A DNA stretch of 64,000 bases from assembly GCA_029718625.1 (NCBI GenBank), contig CM056380.1:47642076-47706075 (forward strand), read 5' to 3'. Below, one piece after another: positions 11,381-19,884 of this stretch (within the stretch, counting starts at the first letter, position 1; each line of letters begins with the position of its first letter). The stretch comes from Synaphobranchus kaupii. Its lineage: Eukaryota; Chordata; Actinopteri; Anguilliformes; Synaphobranchidae. The notes under the pieces were generated by a model. It searched no databases and was not told the DNA's origin. It saw only the letters and a list, made by a program, of their open reading frames with translations. A program made the position numbers and the translations under genes.

Positions 11381-13785
11381 TGGGTCTTGTGCAGAGGCTT
11401 GATGACCATACCCATGAGCCTGGGGAAGGTGTTGGTCTTGTGCAGAGGCTTGGTGACCATACCCATGAGCCTGGGAAAGTTGTTGGTCTTGTGCAGAGGC
11501 TTGGTGACCATACCCATGAGCCTGGGGAAGTTGTTGGTCTTGTGCAGAGGCTTGGTGACCATACCCATGAGCCTGGGGAAGTTGTTAGTCTTGTGCAGGA
11601 GCTTGGTGACCATACCCATGAGTCTGGGGAAGGTGTTGGTCTTGTGCAGAGGCTTGGTGACCATACCCTTGAGCCTGGGGAAGTTGTTAGTCTTGTGCAG
11701 AGGCTTGGTGACCATACCCATGAGCCTGGGGAAGTTGTTGGTCTTGGGCAGAGGCTTGGTGACCATACCCATGAGTCTGGGGAAGGTGTTGGTCTTGTGC
11801 AGAGGCTTGGTGACCATACCCATGAGTCTGGGGAAGTTGTTAGTCTTGTGCAGAGGCTTGGTGACCATACCCATGAGCCTGGGGAAGGTGTTAGTCTTGT
11901 GCAGAGGCTTGGTGACCATACCCAGGAGTCTGGGGAAGGTGTTGGTCTTGTGCAGAGGCTTGGTGACCATACCCATGAGTCTGGGAAAGTTGTTGGTCTT
12001 GTGCAGAGGCTTGGTGACCATACCCATGAGTCTGGGGAAGTTGTTAGTCTTGTGCAGAGGCTTGGTGACCATACCCATGAGCCTGGGGAAGGTGTTGGTC
12101 TTGTGCAGAGGCTTGGTGACCATACCCATGAGCCTGGGGAAGGTGTTGGTCTTGTGCAGAGGCTTGGTGACCATACCCATGAGCCTGGGGAAGGTGTTAG
12201 TCTTGTGCAGAGGCTTGGTGACCATACCCATGAGCCTGGGGAAGTTGTTAGTCTTGTGCAGAGGCTTGGTGACCATACCCATGAGTCTGGGGAAGGTGTT
12301 GGTCTTGTGCAGAGGCTTGGTGACCATACCCATGAGTCTGGGGAAGGTGTTGGTCTTGTGCAGAGGCTTGGTGACCATACCCATGAGCCTGGGGAAGTTG
12401 TTGGTCTTGTGCAGAGGCTTGGTGACCATACCCATGAGTCTGGGGAAGGTGTTGGTCTTGTGCAGAGGCTTGGTGACCATACCCATGAGCCTGGGGAAGT
12501 TGTTAGTCTTGTGCAGAGGCTTGGTGACCATACCCATGAGTCTGGGGAAGTTGTTGGTCTTGTGCAGAGGCTTGGTGACCATACCCATGAGCCTGGGGAA
12601 GTTGTTGGTCTTGTGCAGAGGCTTGGTGACCATACCCAGGAGTCTGGGGAAGGTGTTGGTCTTGTGCAGAGGCTTGGTGACCATACCCATGAGTCTGGGG
12701 AAGTTGTTAGTCTTGTGCAGAGGCTTGGTGACCATACCCATGAGTCTGGGGAAGGTGTTGGTCTTGTGCAGAGGCTTGGTGACCATACCCATGAGTCTGG
12801 GGAAGTTGTTAGTCTTGTGCAGAGGCTTGGTGACCATACCCATGAGCCTGGGAAAGTTGTTGGTCTTGTGCAGAGGCTTGGTGACCATACCCATGAGTCT
12901 GGGGAAGTTGTTAGTCTTGTGCAGAGGCTTGGTGACCATACCCATGAGTCTGGGGAAGGTGTTGGTCTTGTGCAGAGGCTTGGTGACCATACCCATGAGC
13001 CTGGGGAAGTTGTTAGTCTTGTGCAGAGGCTTGGTGACCATACCCATGAGCCTGGGGAAGGTGTTAGTCTTGTGCAGAGGCTTGGTGACCATACCCATGA
13101 GCCTGGGGAAGGTGTTAGTCTTGTGCAGAGGCTTGGTGACCATACCCATGAGCCTGGGAAAGTTGTTGGTCTTGTGCAGAGGCTTGGTGACCATACCCAT
13201 GAGCCTGGGGAAGTTGTTAGTCTTGTGCAGGAGCTTGGTGACCATACCCATGAATCTGGGGAAGGTGTTGGTCTTGTGCAGAGGCTTGGTGACCATACCC
13301 ATGAGCCTGGGAAAGTTGTTGGTCTTGTGCAGAGGCTTGGTGACCATACCCATAAGCCTGGGGAAGGTGTTAGTCTTGTGCAGAGGCTTGGTGACCATAC
13401 CCATGAGCCTGGGGAAGGTGTTGGTCTTGTGCAGAGGCTTGGTGACCATACCCATGAGCCTGGGGAAGTTGTTGGTCTTGTGCAGAGGCTTGGTGACCAT
13501 ACCCATGAGCCTGGGGAAGTTGTTGGTCTTGTGCAGAGGCTTGGTGACCATACCCATGAGTCTGGGGAAGGTGTTGGTCTTGTGCAGAGGCTTGGTGACC
13601 ATACCCATGAGCCTGGGGAAGTTGTTAGTCTTGTGCAGGAGCTTGGTGACCATACCCATGAGTCTGGGGAAGTTGTTGGTCTTGTGCAGAGGCTTGGTGA
13701 CCATACCCATGAGCCTGGGGAAGGTGTTAGTCTTGTGCAGAGGCTTGGTGACCATACCCATGAGCCTGGGGAAGGGTGAAACTTC
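11381..13785 (+). repeat. 51-bp minisatellite, about 47 copies
   Basis: The unit runs from GGTCTTGTGCAGAGGCTTGG to GGGGAAGGTGTT and is 51 bp long. Copies differ at a few recurrent positions: GCCTGGGG versus GTCTGGGG, GGTGTT versus TTGTT, GGTC versus AGTC. Because 51 is divisible by 3 and the unit lacks stops in at least two frames per strand, frames of 805-875 codons stay open on both strands. The minus-strand version repeats the 17-residue peptide FPRLMGMVTKPLHKTNx. There is no sign of a promoter, splice sites or unique coding flanks, so I treat it as satellite DNA. Rare variants recur at unit multiples: CCCAGGAG at 11922 and 12636 are exactly 14 units apart. This shows block duplication. 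Confidence 0.95.
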
Positions 13786-14034
13786 CGGCAAGTAGGGAAA
13801 AAAGTTAATGTCCCTGTTACTTTTCCCATTATTTCGCATCCACCCCTCATTACCTCCCCTTTGAGCAGGACTGCTTGAGAGGGAATTTACTAATGAAAAG
13901 AAACACAAGGAAAAAAAAAACTAAATTAGCCCCAACTATTATATGTGCCACTACATTTTCCAGTGTGCAGTTACACAGTTATACCTACCATTCTCATCAT
14001 ATACTCAACACTCAAAATGGTATTGGAGGTCCTA
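13786..14034. other. Short intergenic spacer
   Basis: Unique-looking sequence between the minisatellite and the SINE, with a short poly-A stretch near 13911-13920. No gene seen. Confidence 0.5.
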
Positions 14035-14545
14035 TGCCTGCAGCCATATCACCAAGAAATCTGCTCCTGCGGAATGGCTGAAGCTAAGCAGGTATGAGCT
14101 TGGCTAGTACTTGGCTGGGAGATGTTCTGGGAAAACTAGGTTGCTGCTGCAGGTATTGGTCCAGTAGGGGGCAATCTTCCCCCAATGCCCCAGTGCAGGG
14201 ATGGGGGTGCTGTGAGGTTGTCCTTTGGGTGAGATGTTAAACTGAGGTCCTGACTGCCACTGTGGATCATTAAAGATCCCATGACACTTATTGCAAAGAG
14301 TAGGGTTTCCCTGGTGCCCTGGCAAACTCTCAATCTGCTACCCAATCATCCCCCAGTTTAATTGGCTATAAATTGTTCTCTCCCTCTCCACCTTAGCTGA
14401 TGTCTGGTGAGCATTCTTGTGCAATAATGGCTGCCCAGGTAGTTGCTACACATTGGTGGTGGTTGAGTTAAGTTTCCCCCTCATCATTGTAAAGTGCTGT
14501 GAGTGTGAGAAAGGCGCTATATAAATATCAGGCACTACTGTTATT
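14035..14545 (+). mobile_element. 5S-rRNA-derived SINE (SINE3 type)
   Basis: The first ~120 bp resemble 5S rRNA: TGCCTGCAGCCATATCACC at the 5' end, then AAGCTAAGCAGG (box A region, 14081-14092) and TAGTACTTGGCTGGGAGA (box C region, 14105-14122). This keeps the internal type 1 RNA polymerase III promoter of 5S genes. The body (about 14155-14480) contains GGTGAGATGTTAAACTGAGG and GATCATTAAAGATCCCATGAC. The end, GTAAAGTGCTGTGAG...GCGCTATATAAAT, is a LINE-like tail. SINE3 families with 5S heads are known in fish. This copy looks full length but somewhat diverged from 5S rRNA, so it is not a 5S gene. Confidence 0.85.
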
Positions 14546-14977
14546 TAAGACATTTGCTTGAACAATTTTAGCACCACTTACAGTTGGTTACTTGATAGTA
14601 AAATTATTATAAAGGCCCCTGATTGAATGTAAAACATTCTTTACAATTAATTTGAATTAATATCCCAAGCTGGAAGTTAAACAGAACTGTGTAATGGAAT
14701 AATGTATTAAAATATGAATCACATTGCTAATGGCAGCTTATTAAATATTTTAGATTTCTAGAAATGTTTTTTAATCCACTTTATATTTATGCTCACCCTC
14801 TCTATTGCCGCTAGAGATTGAAGCCCGTTCTGTATGAGTATGTTCATCTGCATACTTTTCTCGCTCCAACCAATGTCAGACTCATAACAAAATCCCACAT
14901 GGACTGAGCGACATGACTTAAATAATGAGCATTATTGCTACCAGTATTCATGGTCATAATTCTGATTTCATATGGAT

Positions 14978-15133
14978 GTCCTGACTTACTAAGGCCTTTT
15001 AGCACACGCAAAACCAATAACATGACCAATGATTTGGTCATGGTATTGGTTTTGCACCAATCATTGGTTGTGTTATTAGTTTCGCCTGTGATAAAAGGTT
15101 TTGCACATGCTAAAGGTCTTAGTAAATCAGGCC
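14978..15133. mobile_element. Foldback MITE with long inverted repeats
   Basis: The left end CCTGACTTACTAAGGCC is the inverse of the right end (CTTAGTAAATCAGG). Matching continues inward through the TTAGCA(C/T).(C/T)GCAAAACC and CAATAACA.(G/A)ACCAATGAT words, so most of the ~155 bp folds into one imperfect hairpin. No coding capacity. The superfamily is not clear because I could not define a target duplication. Confidence 0.75.
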
Positions 15134-15785
15134 CTAATGTTTGAACTGTGGGTCTGTAACACCACATGCTCATCGTACTCAATAACTATGAGCAGAGACA
15201 TTTTTTAATTATGTTTTTGGTTGGCGTGACATTATAAATGAACTCCCAGCCATATTACCTGTAACCACTGTGTCCTGCTTTTATCCATTCTTTCCACGAC
15301 CTTCAATGCGAAAGCAACTCAGGCAGAGCTGGCTGATGCCACATTGCAATTATTGGACTCATTTTAAAAAGCAAATATTTAGAAAATGAAAGGCAGAAGA
15401 AAAGACACCGTAATCCTTTAATCAACACACCATTTACAACCCCTTGAGACTGATCTGCAAAAAATGAATGTTTTGAACAGAACCTTTTTTATTTTTTTAT
15501 TTAGTTGAGTTTTAGATGTCATTTTCGGCAGTCACTAACGGTGTTAAATTAGAGACAATCTATAAGGCATGGACACTTTGCTATGCTGCACATCAATAGT
15601 ATATAAAACAATCACATAAGTACTGCTACTAAAACTAAGGCAACCACTAATGGTACTAAAACTAAGGCAACTTCCTTTTTTATTATATTATTGCAATTGT
15701 TACGAGCCAGACATGTTTGTTTTAGACTGCACCCAAACCACACATTTAAATGCTCTCAAAATCAATCAGCAGAAAACAGTATAAA
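15134..15785. other. Intergenic DNA, no gene seen
   Basis: AT-rich sequence. A short direct repeat (ACTAAAACTAAGGCAAC near 15630 and 15655) is the only structure noticed. Confidence 0.5.
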
Positions 15786-16170
15786 CAGTGAGTACCATAA
15801 TTCATTGGACAGTGACACATTTTTGGTTATTTTGGTTCTGTACTCTAGCACTTTGAGTTTGAAAGGATACAATGACATTTTGGATGAACCGTTTAGAAAT
15901 TATAGAACCTTTTGTACATAGTCCCCCCATTACCGGGCATCAAATACTATTGGACAGTTTAATATAATGAAGAATAAAGTAATAATTTTTAATATTTGGT
16001 CGCATATCCTTTGCATGCCATGACTTCCTGATGTCTGTGACCAAACAATATCAAAAGACTCTTGATATCTTATCTTCTGGTACTCCTACAAGCAATACTA
16101 TAACCTCTCTGCATTTGAATGGATCTCTATGGGAATTGGCGGGTGTCCAATTAATTATGGTGCTCACTGT
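15786..16170. mobile_element. Non-autonomous Tc1/mariner-like MITE
   Basis: Terminal inverted repeats CAGTGAG(T/C)ACCATAATT are followed by (C/A)ATTGGACA at both ends; TATA-type dinucleotides flank the right end. The interior carries GTGACACATTTTTGGTTATT and GAACCGTTTAGAAATTATAG, words of a widespread fish repeat that also appears near 63.4 kb. No transposase is encoded in the ~385 bp. Confidence 0.7.
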
Positions 16171-16511
16171 ATATGTTGCAAGTTTATATTATGAATTTAC
16201 TGCCTAAATATGAAGTCTGTCTATTTTAAAATATAATTAAAATTCTATGTAGGCTAAGTTTTGTTGTTTTATTTTTATGCAGAAAGATAAATGTGCTGAT
16301 ATAAGTATATGAGACAGTGAATTCACTGCTTTCAGCTTTAGCCTAACACAGCTTTAATTAAATCTACATCTAGATCTCCAAAACTCGTCTCATCCACGTA
16401 CGCAAAAAATATGAAAATATTTAGCAAAAGTGCATTGGTTTAGTACATTTGTCTGGGTTTTCCAAGCAAGAGAATGCCTGTCTAGAAATTGTGATAGAGC
16501 CAGCCGATGTA

Positions 16512-16755
16512 AACTCCTCAAAAAAAGTTCGGAAACGTTATTTCGGTCGATTATTCCTCCCCTTTACTAATACCAATTGGTATTGTATTTTATATCGTTG
16601 GAAAGCCTGATTAGTCACCTTTACAATGAGGTACAAATTGTAAGGATCATGCATTCGTGGAATGAGCAACACAGCTAACCGTGTGGGTAGCGGCCCAAAA
16701 AAATGTGCCAAAATCCCCTGCAATATTCTTCTGTTGGTATTCACTCTCGTTTTGA
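16512..16755 (+). repeat. Left inverted repeat of the Tc1-like element
   Basis: It matches the reverse complement of 24359-24603 with about ten substitutions. Such long repeats usually carry two transposase binding sites (IR/DR type), one outer and one inner. Confidence 0.92.
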
Positions 16756-16890
16756 GCTTCAAGTGCTGGCAGGTGTATGCCAGTCACAGGTGTGTGACTG
16801 GCACCTGATTGGCACCTAATTGACAGCACTTGTGTGCATGGGTCCTGCTTTTGTGTGTGCTCCAAGTTTGTGTGTGCTCCAAGCATAAAC

Positions 16891-17910
16891 ATGCCACGTT
16901 TGTCCCTTCAGGATAAGGCCCGTGCAATAGGGCAAGTGGAAGCTGGTGTTCCGGTACGCAGAGTGGCAGCATTATTTGGTGTCAGCCCTGGTACCATTTC
17001 CAAACTTAGTACCAAGTTCCGTGAGACTGGTGAAGTCAAAGACAGACCACGAAGTGGCCGTCCCAGGAAGACAACACCCCAAGAAGACCGGTTCCTCACC
17101 CTTGCTTCACTGAGGAACCGTAGGCTTTCTTCCAGGGATTTACAGGCAAAATTTGCACAACGGTACCACAGACAGATCTCTGATCAGACGGTGAGGAACA
17201 GACTGCACATGGCCGGTCTTCGTGCTTATAAGGCTGCCAGGAAGCCTGCAATGACTGCCCTTCACCGTCAGGCCCGTTTGCGCTGGTGTCGACAGCACCG
17301 ACAGTGGAACCTAAGAATGTGGGGCAACGTCATGTTCAGTGATGAATCAAGGTTCTGTCTGCGGAAGCTGGATGGCAGGATCAAAGTATGGAGACGGCGT
17401 GGAGAACGCTATGCAGATTGCTGCACAGATCGCGTGACACCTTTCAATGGGGGCAGTGTCATGGTGTGGGGCGGTATCTCTCTCAAAGGCAAAACAGAAC
17501 TTGTCATCATTGAAGGCAATCTCAATGCAGTGAGATATCGGAATGAGATTCTGGAGCCAGTGGCGATCCCATATCTCCAGAATCTGGGACCTAACTCCAT
17601 CCTCCAGGATGACAACGCTCGCCCCCACAGAGCCAGGATCATCACAGAATACCTCCAGAATTTGGGAGTGGGGAGGATGGAATGGCCTGCCGTGACTCCA
17701 GACCTTAACCCAATTGAACACCTGTGGGATCAGCTTGGGCGTGCTGTACGTGCCAGAGTGACCAACGCAACCATGTTGGCTGACTTGCGGCAAATCCTGG
17801 TTGAGGAATGGGATGCCATCCCACAGCAGTGTGTGACCAGGCTGGTGACCAGCATGAGGAGGAGGTGCCAAGCTGTTGTGACTGCGTATGGATCTTCCAC
17901 ACGCTACTGA
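16891..17910 (+). CDS. Tc1-like DD34E transposase, intact
   Basis: Catalyses cut-and-paste transposition at TA sites and would act in the nucleus on the flanking inverted repeats. From the ATG at 16891 the protein has 339 residues, the usual Tc1 length. An upstream in-frame ATG at 16834 would add 19 residues (CFCVCSKFVC...) unlike the family start MPRLSLQDKA, so I prefer 16891. An N-terminal helix-turn-helix (VRRVAALFGVSPGTISKL) is followed by the GRPR motif (RPRSGRPRK) and a second helix-turn-helix region (RQISDQTVRNRLH). The catalytic triad is VMFSDESRF, LQDDNARPH and PDLNPIEHLW, with 34 residues between the second Asp and the Glu. No frameshift or stop interrupts it. The AATAAA at 17932 may be its polyadenylation signal. 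It could still be functional, but its own element is now split by a 6.3-kb insertion just downstream. Confidence 0.93.
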   Translation: MPRLSLQDKARAIGQVEAGVPVRRVAALFGVSPGTISKLSTKFRETGEVKDRPRSGRPRKTTPQEDRFLTLASLRNRRLSSRDLQAKFAQRYHRQISDQTVRNRLHMAGLRAYKAARKPAMTALHRQARLRWCRQHRQWNLRMWGNVMFSDESRFCLRKLDGRIKVWRRRGERYADCCTDRVTPFNGGSVMVWGGISLKGKTELVIIEGNLNAVRYRNEILEPVAIPYLQNLGPNSILQDDNARPHRARIITEYLQNLGVGRMEWPAVTPDLNPIEHLWDQLGRAVRARVTNATMLADLRQILVEEWDAIPQQCVTRLVTSMRRRCQAVVTAYGSSTRY

Positions 17911-17976
17911 GGTCCCTGACAGTGTAAAATGAATAAAGTGTAAAAATGGCCAATATGTGTTGTTTTTTCCTTATTA

Positions 17977-17981
17977 CTGTG
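17977..17981. repeat. Target-site duplication CTGTG, left copy
   Basis: The five bases before the left LTR are CTGTG; the same five follow the right LTR at 24323-24327. This shows a genuine integrase-mediated insertion into the Tc1 element. Confidence 0.95.
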
Positions 17982-18397
17982 TGTTACGAGTGCCTGTCTT
18001 ACCCCTGCTGTGCGGTCTTGTTTTCCCCTCCTCCAGAGGTAATTGACTGATTGGAGTCACCTGGCCCACACCTTTAAAAGACTGGCTTGCCCAGCCTTCA
18101 GGAGTTGCTGTTCTTTTTGTTCCTGTGCTTCCGAGTGAGACGGTTTTTCTCTCCTTCACGGTCTACGACCGAGTTTGTTGGACTGTGGGTTTTCTTTATT
18201 TTCTTCATCTACTGACCTATTTCCTTTGCTACACATATTTACATTCACAGACGCATATATACACATACATACCTGCATTCACGCACCCATACGCTCCCTA
18301 TCCCTTTTCCCCCTGGTAAATAAACATATTTTCTTTATTCGCAACTCAACGCCTCTGTGCCTTTTATGTTGCGGTCATTCAGGGAGTGGCCGTAACA
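17982..18397 (+). repeat. 5' LTR of the Gmr1-like element
   Basis: It begins TGTTACG and ends CGTAACA, a 7-bp perfect terminal inverted repeat. A TTTAAAAG box near 18073 may be the promoter TATA and AATAAA at 18319-18324 the polyadenylation signal. It differs from the 3' LTR at two sites. Confidence 0.95.
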
Positions 18398-18402
18398 TAA
18401 AA

Positions 18403-18423
18403 TTGGGGGCTCGCGTCCGGGAT
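18403..18423 (+). promoter_or_regulatory. Primer binding site, tRNA-Pro-like
   Basis: TGGGGGCTCG then CGTCCGGGAT lies six bases after the LTR. It matches the usual tRNA-Pro complementary site apart from two extra bases (CG) in the middle. Known biology: the tRNA 3' end primes minus-strand DNA synthesis here. Confidence 0.7.
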
Positions 18424-19506
18424 CTGGACGTTTTTTCGAGTCATTTTGATGGACCATTTGATCCATTGTTTTGATAGCCAGTATTATCGTGTTCTAATTG
18501 GTTGCAGTGCGCTGCTACTTTCGGAAGCGCTGTTTTTTGAAATTACTTCCTGGTTGCGTTCGCTGTTTTGCTTAGTGTAACGCCGTATTCAGGTAAGAAT
18601 TTATATTTTTGTTTTGACGACAATACTTTATGGTTATCTTTGATTGCTGTGTTTTTGCGCTGTTTGGTAGTTTTCAGTGCGTGTGAAACAGCTGATCAGA
18701 AGCGCTGTTAGTGCTCTGTTAAGAAGCGTTGTTTTTGATTGGACTTCGCTTTATTTTCTCTAACTACTGTTTATCCACTATCATTAAAGTAGTATTTTTA
18801 TCCCTGTCTTTGGGGGATGTTTACAGAGGTTGCTTTATTAAGCGATTTACTGTTTGGCTTCTTGGCTTGAAGCTGTAGTTTCACGTGTTTAGTACTGTTT
18901 TGCCGGTCTTAATTGGCGTTATGGTCGTGAATCGACTGTGTTTTGGTACGTTTTTTGCGTGGTAAACTGCTTTTGCTACTTTAAGTGTTTTGGTAAGTAG
19001 TGAGAATATTTGCTGTGGCCTGAGCAGTGTTTGAGACATTTTCCCTGGTTGTCTGTGATAATTAAAGTTGCAGCAATACAATTTAGTTGTCTTGTTGAGC
19101 TGTTTGGGACACTAGCTATTTTTGTTATTATTGTGAGCCTTGCGCTCCTATTTTTGAGACTTGTTTCTTTTAAGTCTCAGTTTTGCCTGTCTTAAAACCT
19201 GTTTCTGGTCTTCCTGGTGCATTCATTCACCTTTCGAAGGAGCTGAAGACGCAGCGTCGAACGGGGTTTGATTGTCCCTTGAGGTCCTAGACAGGAATCT
19301 ACCCTGTGTTCCCTGGGGAGAGTCTCTTTCCTTGACCGGAGGAGCTAAATACGTAGCGCTGGTTAGGGCTGGATTACTCTTTCTGTGGGCCTAGGTGGAT
19401 TGTCTAGGGACGGCAGTACTTTTCCTGGCTGTCAGTAGCCTTATTTTTATTTTTTTTCCTCTAAAAACTAAGTGGGATTGCTCAAATTGATATTTGACTG
19501 GTTAAA
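18424..19506 (+). other. Leader region of the Gmr1-like element
   Basis: A long T-rich leader without a long frame. Two related blocks, GGAGCTGAAGACGCAGCG (about 19240) and GGAGCTAAATACGTAGCG (about 19341), recur roughly 100 bp apart; they might belong to a structured packaging or translation signal, but this is inference. Confidence 0.6.
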
Positions 19507-19881
19507 ATGGCATCTAAAACTGAGGACTTTATTTTAGATCCGTCTGAAACCATACTTGATACTTTTACTAAAGATCAATTATTGAGTATTGCTGAGCATT
19601 ATGGTATTGAGATTCCCAGTAAAAGGCTAAAGGAGAATGTTAAAACGATTCTCAAAGCTGCCTTAAGTGATCTTGGCATTCTGATCATTAAACCTGACCT
19701 GTCGCCTCCCGGCACTCCTACCTCCAGTCCTCCGCAAATGAGCGAATCTGAAATCGAACTGAGGCTAAAAGACTTGGCTTTTAAAGACAAACAACATGAT
19801 CTCGCGATCTCTCAGTTGAATTTGCGGAGGTTAGAAATTGAATCAGAGGAACGAAAAGTTCTTCAAGAAATTGAATTTTAA
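19507..19881 (+). CDS. Gag N-terminal region (matrix-like, coiled coil)
   Basis: A frame of 124 residues begins MASKTEDFILDPSETILDTF. Residues about 15-60 look helical (TKDQLLSIAEHYGIEI). A Pro/Ser-rich linker (PPGTPTSSPPQMSE) follows, then a charged helix from residue 80 to the end (IELRLKDLAFKDKQHDLAIS...EERKVLQEIEF) with coiled-coil character. It ends at TAA (19879-19881) and the next frame starts three bases later in the same phase. I infer that it is the N-terminal part of one gag protein, cut by a nonsense codon or joined by stop-codon readthrough; I cannot tell which. It has no enzymatic motif. The first ATG after the leader is used as the start. Confidence 0.75.
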   Translation: MASKTEDFILDPSETILDTFTKDQLLSIAEHYGIEIPSKRLKENVKTILKAALSDLGILIIKPDLSPPGTPTSSPPQMSESEIELRLKDLAFKDKQHDLAISQLNLRRLEIESEERKVLQEIEF

Positions 19882-19884
19882 AAA

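Noticed and set aside
11281..13908. Long frames of 805-875 codons on both strands, seeming to encode repeat proteins
   Set aside because: They come from a 51-bp satellite whose unit is a multiple of three without stops. Several frames are equally open, there is no unique domain, and no promoter or splice context is visible.
14035..14155. A 5S rRNA gene
   Set aside because: Similarity is partial and the sequence continues into a SINE body and LINE-like tail without a T-run terminator at the 5S end.
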